Below, piece after piece: positions 50,680-59,366 of a DNA stretch of 64,000 nucleotides. Source of the stretch: Thermostichus sp047462415 (GTDB taxonomy: Bacteria > Cyanobacteriota > Cyanobacteriia > Thermostichales > Thermostichaceae). Positions within the stretch are counted from its first letter, which is position 1; every line of letters begins with the position of its first letter. The DNA lies in NCBI RefSeq assembly GCF_047462415.1, contig NZ_JANSJE010000007.1, forward strand, positions 1-64,000, read 5' to 3'. The position numbers and the translations under genes were made by a program. The notes under the pieces were generated by a model. It saw only the letters and a program-made list of their open reading frames with translations, made no database searches and was not told the DNA's origin.

Positions 50680-51597
50680 ACTTTTCACCTGTTCGGCAAC
50701 ATTTTGACCAACTATGGTACTGCTGCAAACAATCGCGGCGAGAGTGAGGGCAATATTACTACCCTGCAAAAGATTCTCTGGAAAAATGAAGTGCATACTA
50801 CTGTTTCTGCTGAAGCAATTCGCTGGGCATTGCGTTACTACTGGCAAACATCAGGAAGCGGTTGCAAGGTCAACCGACGCTGGAATGACGAAACTAACGA
50901 CAACGAGTGGGAAGAGCCTAACTTTGCCCCTGATCTGTACATTGATGATGATGTTTTAGGCTTTATGCGCGCGGAGGGAGCTAAAGTAGATGCCTCAGAC
51001 GAAAGCTCATCTAAAGGAAAGGGGAAAAAGCCGGCCAAAGGCACTACCACTGCTAGGCGCGGTGTTTTAGAGGTAACTCGGGCAATCTCCACCCGACCGT
51101 ACAGTGGAGATATAACCTTCAATGCAAGAAGCGGTCAGAAGGGATCCACTTCTCTCTACGGAACAGAGGTGCATGCCACTCGCTATCAATACGGTTTTGC
51201 AATGACCCCTGCTCGACTTCAGCGGCAAGAGCGAGTAGTTGAAGTAGTGAGGGGACTGGTTTCTTTAGGAGAGGTAGCCGGCAATCACTCCCGCTTTCTC
51301 TACGATTTTTCACCAGATAGCATCGTCTTGCGCTGGACGCACGACTTTTCGCCCCGCCTGCTCTACTGCTTTGAAGAAAACTCTGAAGGAGAAATAAGCA
51401 TGCCAGACTTGGTGCGTCGAGTACAAGTAGGAGATATAGATCCTCAAGAGCTATGGCTAGCAGGAGCTGCTGCCGAAACCGAGGACGGGGAGAAGCTAGC
51501 TGAATTAGGTGCTCATGTAAGTCCGGGCATTAAGTCAACGGTTGACGACCTAATTGCCATAATTCAAAGTCAAATTTCTTCTAGGGAGGCAGCATGA
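50677..51597 (+). CDS. cas7: Cascade backbone protein Cas7 (DevR/Cst2 family)
   Basis: 306 residues of the DevR-type Cas7: FHLFGNILTNYGTAANNRGE at the start, a RGVLEVTRAISTRPYSGDI segment and TEVHATRYQYGFAMTP. Forms the helical crRNA-binding backbone of Cascade. A low-complexity Ser/Lys insert (about 105-125) lies before RRGVLEV. The stop overlaps the cas5 start (ATGA). DevR was first described in Myxococcus. Confidence 0.92.
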   Translation: MTFHLFGNILTNYGTAANNRGESEGNITTLQKILWKNEVHTTVSAEAIRWALRYYWQTSGSGCKVNRRWNDETNDNEWEEPNFAPDLYIDDDVLGFMRAEGAKVDASDESSSKGKGKKPAKGTTTARRGVLEVTRAISTRPYSGDITFNARSGQKGSTSLYGTEVHATRYQYGFAMTPARLQRQERVVEVVRGLVSLGEVAGNHSRFLYDFSPDSIVLRWTHDFSPRLLYCFEENSEGEISMPDLVRRVQVGDIDPQELWLAGAAAETEDGEKLAELGAHVSPGIKSTVDDLIAIIQSQISSREAA

Positions 51598-52193
51598 TTC
51601 AGCTTCAGGTTGAGGTACCTATTGCTTGCTTTCGTCAATCTTGGGCCAGGGAGTTTGCCGAAACCTATCCGGTGCCGCCACCTGCTACTGTTTATGGAAT
51701 GCTGCTTTCCTTGCTGGGAGAGTGGGATCGGCATCGCTATTGTGGTGCTCAGCTAGCGATTGCTCTACTGAGCCAACCGCAGCTTTCTACGGTAATCCGC
51801 ACCTTTCGTCGCTTTAAAAGCAAAGATATTCAGGATCCGGCCAACGCCCGTCCTGACTATCAGCAATTACTCACTGATGTGCAGATTGCAGTGCTGGTTA
51901 AAGGATCCCTTGCTCATGATTTGGAAAGAGCCTTTGAGAATCCCGAATCGATTAACCGATCCGGAGGACTGAGCTTGGGGGAGAGCCGTGACCTTGTTAA
52001 CTCGATAACGCCAATTCCAGTAGTTCCCAAGCAGAGTCGATGGCTAATTCGAGATGAGGACGGGATCCTCACTTTGCCGTATTGGGTCGATCACGTAGGA
52101 GCCCGTGGCACCCGCTGGCAAAGGTACTTGCTCCAAACTCTTGAGAGTGAGGAGATACCTGAATTGGCCTGGACAGAAATTCGGCCAGATTAG
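51594..52193 (+). CDS. cas5: Cas5 (DevS family)
   Basis: 199 residues. The N-terminal RAMP strand and helix VEVPIACFRQSWAREFAETY, the PPPATVYGMLLSLLGE element and the Gly-containing SGGLSLGESRDLV loop match Cas5, which caps the 5' handle of the crRNA. Overlaps cas7 by 4 bp, so stoichiometry is set by translational coupling. Confidence 0.92.
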   Translation: MIQLQVEVPIACFRQSWAREFAETYPVPPPATVYGMLLSLLGEWDRHRYCGAQLAIALLSQPQLSTVIRTFRRFKSKDIQDPANARPDYQQLLTDVQIAVLVKGSLAHDLERAFENPESINRSGGLSLGESRDLVNSITPIPVVPKQSRWLIRDEDGILTLPYWVDHVGARGTRWQRYLLQTLESEEIPELAWTEIRPD

Positions 52194-52342
52194 CCGCTGT
52201 CTGCTGTCATCCTTGCACATGTATGCGAGAACGGGCAGTGCTTTGAGGCTAGATTTTGCCTCTATCTGAGGAGAAGGTTTTTTCAGTATTGTTGAGGTTT
52301 TCTCATATTCTTCATGTTGTTTATGTTTTGGAGCTTTGGATT

Positions 52343-54004
52343 ATGCCGCTATCGTTGGCTGATTTCTCTGTACAGATAGATTCAGATTTGATTCGTGTTT
52401 CAGCGTTGCATGCATTGGCCTACTGCCCACGATTATTTTACCTAGAAGAAGTTGAGGAGCTCTACAGTGAAAACGCAGCTATTTTTGCTGGTCGGCGGCT
52501 ACATACAGAGCTAGAAAAGCAAGAGGGGGAAGATTGGGAGGATCTATTTCTAGAAAGCGAGGATCTGGGTTTGCGGGGACGGGTAGATGCCCTGCGTACT
52601 CGCGACGGTCAGATTATTCCTTATGAGCATAAAAGGGGTCGGGCAGCCCGGGATCCGGACAACCAGCCCCAAGCCTGGGAAAGCGACCGGCTGCAGATCT
52701 TGGCCTATGCCTATCTGATGGAAACTGTCCTGGGGATCCCAATCCCTGAAGGACGAATTCGATACCACGGCGACAATGTGCTAGTGCGCGTTCCCCTCGA
52801 TGATGCCGGGCGCCAAGCTGTGCGTCAGGCAATCGAGCAAGCAAGGTTGCTGCGCCAATCCCATCTCCGTCCCCCAATTACTGACAACGAGCGACTCTGC
52901 GCAGGCTGCTCTCTGGCCCCTGTGTGCTTACCTGAAGAAGCGCGGCTGGCTCATGATAGAGAATGGCAGCCTATTCGCCTCTTCCCGGAAGACGATGAAC
53001 GGCAGTGTGTCCACATTCTAGAGCCGGGGGCGCGGGTAGGGCGCAGCGGATTCCGTCTTAAAGTAAGCTACCGAAACCAAAACGAAGAGTTTATCTCTGC
53101 TCAGCAAACCGGGCAAATTGTGCTGCACGGTTTTTCTCAAATCTCAACTCAGGCCATTTATTTCTGTGCTGAGCAAGGCATTGGGATTCACCTAATCTCT
53201 GGGGGTGGACGCTACGTTGGTAGCCTAGATCCCCGGCACGGAAGCATCCAACGCCGGATCCGACAGTACCAGGCCCTGAGCGATCCTCAAATGTGCTTGA
53301 AGTTAGCTCGGAAGCTGGTTGCGTGTCGAGGTCAAAGTCAGCGTAAGTTCTTGATGCGGCTGGGATCTGCTCGTCCACCAGAGGTAGAGCAAGCCATTGA
53401 CCAAATGAGGCGAGTACTCAAGCAAGTCGATCGAGCAGAGTCATTATCAAGCTTGCTGGGTTTGGAAGGAAATCTATCGGCACTTTACTTTGCCGCTTTG
53501 CCCTATGTGCTATCAGATAAGGTGCCAGAGGAGATGCGATTTTCAGGCCGAAACCGAAGGCCCCCTAAGGATCGCTTTAATGCTCTACTGGGATTTGGAT
53601 ATGCCCTTTTGCTTAAAGACGTCATGAACGCTATTTTGACGGTAGGCCTAGAGCCTGCTCTCGGTTTCTATCACCAGCCTCGCTCTCAAGCACCCCCTCT
53701 AGCTCTCGACTTGATGGAAATCTTTCGCGTGCCTCTTGTGGATATGCCAATCGTAGCTTCAGTGAATCGTAAACAATGGGATCCGGAAGCAGACTTCATC
53801 ATACGAGGACAACAAGTTTGGCTTAGCGAAGAAGGGCGGAAAAAGATGATTCAAATTTACGAAGATCGCAAGCAGGAAAAGTGGAAGCATCCAGTCACTA
53901 ACTATTCCTTAACCTATCGTCGTTTGTTAGAGCTAGAGGTTCGCCTTTTAGAAAAAGAATGGAATGGAGAGGGTGACTTATTTGGAAACTTGGTTGTGAG
54001 GTAA
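52343..54004 (+). CDS. cas4-cas1: Cas4-Cas1 fusion
   Basis: 553 residues from ATG 52343 (MPLSLADFSV), with ggag upstream; a longer frame from 52256 lacks homology. The Cas4 part (1 to about 200) has Cys28 (AYCPRLFYL), the nuclease residues in GRVDALR and PYEHKRG, and the Cys cluster LCAGCSLAPVC for an Fe-S site. The Cas1 part follows, with catalytic Glu in GLEGNLSALYF, His in GFYHQPRSQ and acidic residues in LDLMEIFRVPLVDM. The fusion ties PAM selection to integration and is typical of MYXAN-like I-B loci. Confidence 0.94.
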   Translation: MPLSLADFSVQIDSDLIRVSALHALAYCPRLFYLEEVEELYSENAAIFAGRRLHTELEKQEGEDWEDLFLESEDLGLRGRVDALRTRDGQIIPYEHKRGRAARDPDNQPQAWESDRLQILAYAYLMETVLGIPIPEGRIRYHGDNVLVRVPLDDAGRQAVRQAIEQARLLRQSHLRPPITDNERLCAGCSLAPVCLPEEARLAHDREWQPIRLFPEDDERQCVHILEPGARVGRSGFRLKVSYRNQNEEFISAQQTGQIVLHGFSQISTQAIYFCAEQGIGIHLISGGGRYVGSLDPRHGSIQRRIRQYQALSDPQMCLKLARKLVACRGQSQRKFLMRLGSARPPEVEQAIDQMRRVLKQVDRAESLSSLLGLEGNLSALYFAALPYVLSDKVPEEMRFSGRNRRPPKDRFNALLGFGYALLLKDVMNAILTVGLEPALGFYHQPRSQAPPLALDLMEIFRVPLVDMPIVASVNRKQWDPEADFIIRGQQVWLSEEGRKKMIQIYEDRKQEKWKHPVTNYSLTYRRLLELEVRLLEKEWNGEGDLFGNLVVR

Positions 54005-54007
54005 ACC

Positions 54008-54301
54008 ATGGCTGAATATAAAGTTTGCTACTTAGTATGCTATGACATACGTTGCCAAAAGCGATGGCGAAAAGCGTCGAAGTTGTTAGAGGGATATGGA
54101 GAGCGAATTCAGTACTCAATCTTCCGCACTTGGCTAACATTACGAGAACGAGAAAAACTGCGCTGGGAACTAGAGAAGATCCTCAAGCCGGAAGATGGCC
54201 TTCTCATCGTGGGGATCTGCAACCGTTGTTTGGAGCGGGTGCTCACCTCGAACCGACCAGGAAGTTGGCCACAGCAGCAGAGCAGCTACAGGATCTATTG
54301 A
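54008..54301 (+). CDS. cas2: CRISPR-associated endoribonuclease Cas2 (I-B locus)
   Basis: 97 residues with the Cas2 start VCYLVCYDIRCQKRWRKASK and LLEGYGERIQYSIF, including the conserved Asp in CYDI. Begins 3 bp after the cas4-cas1 stop and is the last gene before the array leader. Divergent in sequence from the III-B Cas2, consistent with independent adaptation modules. Confidence 0.95.
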   Translation: MAEYKVCYLVCYDIRCQKRWRKASKLLEGYGERIQYSIFRTWLTLREREKLRWELEKILKPEDGLLIVGICNRCLERVLTSNRPGSWPQQQSSYRIY

Positions 54302-54477
54302 AGAAACAAGGATCCACCGTTGTGAGAGGTATCTCAGCTTCTAACAAACCTCAAAGCCTTGCTGTAAGCGGATCCCAGCCGTTTCCACTTGCTTGGAGAT
54401 GCTTGCAAAACCTCAGAACCCTCATGGGAAGCCTGTTCGCTAGGCTTTGACTGCCAGTTAGGGTACAATGGAAGCGC
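54302..54477 (+). promoter_or_regulatory. Probable leader of the I-B array
   Basis: 176 bp between cas2 and the first repeat. A TACAAT (54464-54469) ends 8 bp before the first repeat, the same geometry as in the III-B leader, but the nearest TTGACT (54447-54452) is only 11 bp upstream of it, so the -35 is unclear. The right end of the array abuts a coding sequence, so a leader can only be here. Confidence 0.6.
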
Positions 54478-56549
54478 ATGGTTTTCCTCTGATTGCCGTA
54501 AGGCGCTGAGCACCTTGCCAAGTGGCTATCGGAGCCTTGCAAAGCAAGGATTCTGAGGTGCGGCATGATTTTCCTTTGATTGCCGTAAGGCGTTGAGCAC
54601 AAGCATAGTCGGTGGGTAGAGCTATGGAGAGAATCGCATGATTTTCCTTTGATTGCCGTAAGGCGTTGAGCACGAGAAGTATGCGCGCCTTGTTGCTGAG
54701 GCTCAGGGAGATGATTTTCCTTTGATTGCCGTAAGGCGTTGAGCACGGCGGACGAGGTGGGCGGGGCACGGGTCTTGTTGGAGATGATTTTCCTTTGATT
54801 GCCGTAAGGCGTTGAGCACGAGCCAATCTGGGCGGGCTGACCATACCAATCCAGAATGATTTTCCTTTGATTGCCGTAAGGCGTTGAGCACGTCAAAGAA
54901 AGGGGGAGACGCGCTGGAACACGTCTCCATGATTTTCCTTTGATTGCCGTAAGGCGTTGAGCACTACTATGCTCTCTCATTTTACCCTAGCTCACTCCCA
55001 TGATTTTCCTTTGATTGCCGTAAGGCGTTGAGCACATGGGCTCCACTTGCAATAGCTCCCCAAAGAGATGGATATGATTTTCCTTTGATTGCCGTAAGGC
55101 GTTGAGCACATCTCTTGTTGGAAGACATTACTTCTGGCTCAATCCATGATTTTCCTTTGATTGCCGTAAGGCGTTGAGCACGTTCTCTCCAGAAGCCCTC
55201 TGTGCCTCTTCAAGGTGTCATGATTTTCCTTTGATTGCCGTAAGGCGTTGAGCACATTATCGACGTACGTTACGATTCTCTGACGTTGTCATGATTTTCC
55301 TTTGATTGCCGTAAGGCGTTGAGCACAGCGGACTTGACTCGCTGGTGAGATTTTCGTGTAACAATGATTTTCCTTTGATTGCCGTAAGGCGTTGAGCACG
55401 AGATTCCAGTCTGCAGCCTTTACCTGCACTGCTTGATGATTTTCCTTTGATTGCCGTAAGGCGTTGAGCACACACACTGGGCAGTACCTCACGCGACAGA
55501 ATTGAGCAATGATTTTCCTTTGATTGCCGTAAGGCGTTGAGCACGTGGTGATGGGTGGACGGCAAGACCTGACTGGCTATGATTTTCCTTTGATTGCCGT
55601 AAGGCGTTGAGCACATCGCAGAGTTGGGCGCGATAGCATGGCCATCCCAAATGATTTTCCTTTGATTGCCGTAAGGCGTTGAGCACGATTTGCTGCAGCA
55701 TCGTTGATGGTGGCCATAGACATGATTTTCCTTTGATTGCCGTAAGGCGTTGAGCACGGACATCCGTAGCCGTCTCTGGGCACTGACTCGCGCCATGATT
55801 TTCCTTTGATTGCCGTAAGGCGTTGAGCACCTCCCTCTCGTCCAGCCCCTTGCGGACGGTTGCAAATGATTTTCCTTTGATTGCCGTAAGGCGTTGAGCA
55901 CGTCAGCCCGACCCGATTGGTTGCAGTTCATCGTGGATGATTTTCCTTTGATTGCCGTAAGGCGTTGAGCACTTGTCGGTCACCGGTACCAGGTAGCGCA
56001 AGTCGGCGTACATGATTTTCCTTTGATTGCCGTAAGGCGTTGAGCACTGGCAGTGGCTGTGCCACATGTGGCAGTGGCTGTGCATGATTTTCCTTTGATT
56101 GCCGTAAGGCGTTGAGCACCTCAGTCTTGAGGCTAAGGCCCCAAAACATCCCTGAATGATTTTCCTTTAATTGCCGTAAGGCGTTGAGCACCAGTTTATC
56201 TTGGGACGGGTGTTCGAGTCCCAGTCGATGATTTTCCTTTGATTGCCGTAAGGCGTTGAGCACTCTATTGTCATCTAGTGCATGATGTGGTACTCGCTGA
56301 TGATTTTCCTTTGATTGCCGTAAGGCGTTGAGCACTGTGCCGAGCTTGTAGATCTTGCGGCCACGCTGCTGATGATTTTCCTTTGATTGCCGTAAGGCGT
56401 TGAGCACAAAACCCTCAAGAAAGCGCATGGATACCTGGCGAGATAGACATGGCCACAGAACTTTTGATGATTTTCCTTTGATTGCCGTAAGGCGTTGAGC
56501 ACGTGGCTAAGTTTGTGGTCAGTGCTGTGCAATTCCGATGATTTTCCTT
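54478..56549 (+). CRISPR. Type I-B CRISPR array, 28 repeats plus a 12-bp truncated one
   Basis: 36-bp repeats start at 54478, 54565, 54638, 54711, 54784, 54856, 54929, 55000, 55074, 55146, 55220, 55291, 55364, 55436, 55509, 55579, 55651, 55722, 55795, 55866, 55937, 56012, 56084, 56156, 56228, 56300, 56372 and 56467; the last piece is at 56538-56549. The repeat begins atgattttcctttgattg and ends ggcgttgagcac. Plus-strand reading gives a GCC-GTAA-GGC stem (GNRA loop) followed by an 8-9 nt handle. The first repeat has three changes and that at 56156 has one. Spacers are 34-39 bp except 54514-54564 (51) and 56408-56466 (59). Confidence 0.98.
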
Positions 56550-58122
56550 AGGAATTGGAAAGGTCTACATCTACCCGGTGGGCGCAGGCAAACCCGGAGA
56601 AGGCGACGGCGTTGAGGCCTTGACCGGGGAAGGTGCTATCGCCCACGCAGTAGAGGTTGGGAATGGCGGTGCGGTTGAAGGGCATGCCCAAGAGGCCCCA
56701 GGGAGTGCCGCGAGGGATGGGGCCGTAGGTGCCGTCGACGCGGCCCAAGAAGCGGCGGTGGGTGCGGGGAGTGCCCACCTCCAGCAGCTCGATGTGGGAT
56801 CCCAGCTCTGGCCAGAGGGCCTCCAGGCGGCGGATAAGGCGTTTGGCTGCCGCTTGTTTTTGCTGCCGGTACTGCTCCGGGCCTAAGCCCTGCCAGGTCT
56901 GCATCCAACTGGGGGTAAAAGCGTGGACGATGTGGCGGCCCGGCGGGGCCAGCTCCGGATCCAAGAGGGTGGGGATGGAGACGAAGATCGTGCCCTGCTC
57001 CGCCTCCAGGTCTTGCCAATCTTCTAGAAGAATGTGGTGACAGTAGCGCTCGCCAACCAGAGCCTCAGCCCGCACCCCCAGGTGCAGGCTCAAGAAGCTG
57101 GGAGACTGTTGGTAGCGGCTCTGCCAGCGCCGCTCCGCCGCCGGCAGGGATCCCGGCCAGAGGCGCTCAAAGGTATCCCAGCGGGTGGCATTGGAGATGA
57201 TCTTGCGGGCAAAGAGCTTTTCTCCCCTGGAGAGCTCAACGCCCACGGCGCGGCCCCGTTCTTCCAAAATCCGCCGCACCGGCGCCCCGTAGCGGATTTG
57301 CCCCCCACAGGCCTCTAGGCCTTGGGCCAACTTCTGGGCAATCTGCCCCACCCCTCCCTTGGGGTAGTTGACGCCGCCGTAGTGGCGATCACAAAACACC
57401 ATGCCGGCATTGATCATGGGCGTGCGATCTGCCGGCACCACCGACCAGCAGTAGCACTCCATATCCACAAAGCGCCGCAGCGCCGGATCCCGTAGGTGGC
57501 GCCGTGCCACCTGGCCCACATTCACCGGCAAGTAGCGGGCCAAGGTCAGGCAGGCGCGGGGGTGGCCGACCAAAGAGCGCCAGAGATAGCCCCACTCCTC
57601 CAAAGAGAGGAGCTCCATGGCGTTGAGGCTGTTGAAAATGGGCCAGAAGCTGTCGTAGAAGCGGCGGATGCTGCCCGCTTCTTGAGGGAAATAGCTGGCT
57701 AGCTCCTGCAAAAACTGCTCGTAGTCCCGGTGCACACGCGGGCTAAGCCCCTGGGGCAGGTGGTAGGCAATCTGCACCGGGTCGGGGATGGATTCCAAAG
57801 ACTGGCCCACAGCAGCCAGGGCGCGGGTGAGCAAGTTGGTGGTGCCTTGAGAGCCCAGGCCAAAGATCATGGAAGCCCCGACATCAAAGCGGTAGATCCC
57901 GTTGCCGTTGGGATCCGGGCGCTCAAAGTAGCCAGCGCTGCCACCAGGGATGAGGTATTTTTCCAGCACCAACACCTGGTAGCCTTTGGCCGCCAACTGG
58001 GTGGCCGCCACTAGCCCGCCGATCCCAGCGCCGATGACAATCACATCCCAAGTAGCCGGGGGGGAAGACACGGCAGAGAACTTGGGCTGGGCAGAAGCCT
58101 GAGAAGGCAGAGTTTGGGTCAA
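56548..58122 (-). CDS. crtH: Carotene cis-trans isomerase (CrtISO type)
   Basis: 524-residue FAD-dependent isomerase converting poly-cis-lycopene to all-trans. The FAD fold is at VIVIGAGIGGLVAATQLAAK; LEKYLIPGGSAGYF, RFDVGASMIFGLG and the C-terminal NLYCVGDSTFPGQGLNAVAF are typical of CRTISO. The TAA (56548-56550) overlaps the truncated last repeat of the I-B array by 2 bp, so the array ends exactly at this gene's stop. GC-rich and chromosomal in style. Confidence 0.92.
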   Translation of the reverse strand: MTQTLPSQASAQPKFSAVSSPPATWDVIVIGAGIGGLVAATQLAAKGYQVLVLEKYLIPGGSAGYFERPDPNGNGIYRFDVGASMIFGLGSQGTTNLLTRALAAVGQSLESIPDPVQIAYHLPQGLSPRVHRDYEQFLQELASYFPQEAGSIRRFYDSFWPIFNSLNAMELLSLEEWGYLWRSLVGHPRACLTLARYLPVNVGQVARRHLRDPALRRFVDMECYCWSVVPADRTPMINAGMVFCDRHYGGVNYPKGGVGQIAQKLAQGLEACGGQIRYGAPVRRILEERGRAVGVELSRGEKLFARKIISNATRWDTFERLWPGSLPAAERRWQSRYQQSPSFLSLHLGVRAEALVGERYCHHILLEDWQDLEAEQGTIFVSIPTLLDPELAPPGRHIVHAFTPSWMQTWQGLGPEQYRQQKQAAAKRLIRRLEALWPELGSHIELLEVGTPRTHRRFLGRVDGTYGPIPRGTPWGLLGMPFNRTAIPNLYCVGDSTFPGQGLNAVAFSGFACAHRVDVDLSNS

Positions 58123-58346
58123 GGGATCCCTCGAGTTGAACGCAAAGCCGGTATTCTCAAGCTACCAGAAGTCCCGAGAGTTAATTTTCCCGGAGCAGCG
58201 GGATCCCTGGGGAAGAGGCTTGGTAGCAACCCCAACTCCCTCTTTTCGGCTGGGGGATCCGCAAACGGGATTGTGGCAGAGGCTACGGAACCCAATCGGC
58301 CAATTTGCTAGCCAGGATCCCACACCCACCCTGGGGATTTTCAGCC

Positions 58347-59366
58347 ATGTTGGTTACTCAGCATCCTGTCTTTCGGCGCTTTTGGTACCCGGTGATGCCC
58401 CTCAGCCTACTGAAGCAGGGAGCCCCGCAACCCTTTGAGCTGCTGGGAGAAAAGATCGTCCTCTGGTTGGATCAAGCCGGGCAGCCCCAAGCTGCTGCCG
58501 ACCGCTGCTGTCATCGTTCGGCCCAACTCTCCAAGGGGATTGTCTGCGATGGCCACATTCGCTGCCCCTACCACGGCTGGGAGTTTGATGGCACAGGTGC
58601 CTGCGTCAAGGTGCCGCAGTTGCCGGCTCGCGCGCGCATTCCGGAGGGCTACCGCATTCCCGCCTATCTCTGCCAGGCCCGTTACGGCTATGCCTGGGTT
58701 TGTTTGGATCCTCAACCCCTGCGAGACATCCCGGTCATTCCAGAGGCAGAGGATCCCAGCTACCGGCTCATCCACGAGTTTTACGAACGTTGGGAATGCG
58801 CCAGTTTGCGCATCTGCGAGAACGAGTTCGATGCTGCCCACTTCAGCTTTGTGCATCAAAACACCTTTGGCAGCCTAGACAACCTGGTACCCAGTCATCT
58901 CGAGATCGAGGAGCTGGACTACGGCATCCGTACCCGCCTGGTGGTCGGTGTGGCCAACCCAGAGCTGCAACAAAAAAACCTGGGCATTCCCCTTGCCAAA
59001 ACCGAGCGCACCACCACTTCCACCTGGTACCTGCCCTTCACCAACCACCTTCACATCCGCTACCCCAATGGCCGCAGCCATGTTATCGTCAACATCCCCA
59101 CCCCCATCAACGACCGGGCCTCGCAAGTGGTGCAGTTTTGCCTGCGCAACGACACGGAAGCGGATGCTCCAGCCTCAGAGGTAGTCCGCTTCGACCGGGC
59201 TGTAACTTTGGAAGACAGGGCCATTCTGGAAACTACGGATCCCGATGTCCCTCTCGACCTCAGCGCCGAGCAGCATATGTTTACCGACAAACCCGGGATC
59301 CTGATGCGCAAGCAACTGGCCGCCCTGCTGAAAGCTCATGGCAATGCCTCAGATCAACTCTTCTAG
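58347..59366 (+). CDS. Rieske-type aromatic ring-hydroxylating oxygenase
   Basis: 339 residues from ATG 58347 (MLVTQHPVFRRFWYPV). The Rieske 2Fe-2S ligands are CCHRSAQLSKG and CPYHGWEFDG. The mononuclear iron site is in NEFDAAHFSFVHQNTFG. This fits the cyanobacterial oxygenases related to PAO/ACD1-like proteins that act on pigments or other ring compounds; the substrate is not shown. The stop overlaps the convergent potB by 18 bp. Confidence 0.9.
   Translation: MLVTQHPVFRRFWYPVMPLSLLKQGAPQPFELLGEKIVLWLDQAGQPQAAADRCCHRSAQLSKGIVCDGHIRCPYHGWEFDGTGACVKVPQLPARARIPEGYRIPAYLCQARYGYAWVCLDPQPLRDIPVIPEAEDPSYRLIHEFYERWECASLRICENEFDAAHFSFVHQNTFGSLDNLVPSHLEIEELDYGIRTRLVVGVANPELQQKNLGIPLAKTERTTTSTWYLPFTNHLHIRYPNGRSHVIVNIPTPINDRASQVVQFCLRNDTEADAPASEVVRFDRAVTLEDRAILETTDPDVPLDLSAEQHMFTDKPGILMRKQLAALLKAHGNASDQLF

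Noticed and set aside
52194..52342. Terminator or separate promoter between cas5 and cas4-cas1
   Set aside because: A gaggc/gcctc stem is present but without a T-run, and no -35/-10 pair with normal spacing was found.
54351..56532. Long minus-strand open frames over the I-B array with periodic peptides such as STPYGNQRKI
   Set aside because: They are translations of the 36-bp repeats in shifting frames; the peptide periodicity is that of repeat plus spacer.
56550..56700. Leader of the I-B array on its right side
   Set aside because: The right flank is the coding 3' end of crtH, directly at the truncated repeat; the hairpin/handle arrangement also favours plus-strand reading from the left.
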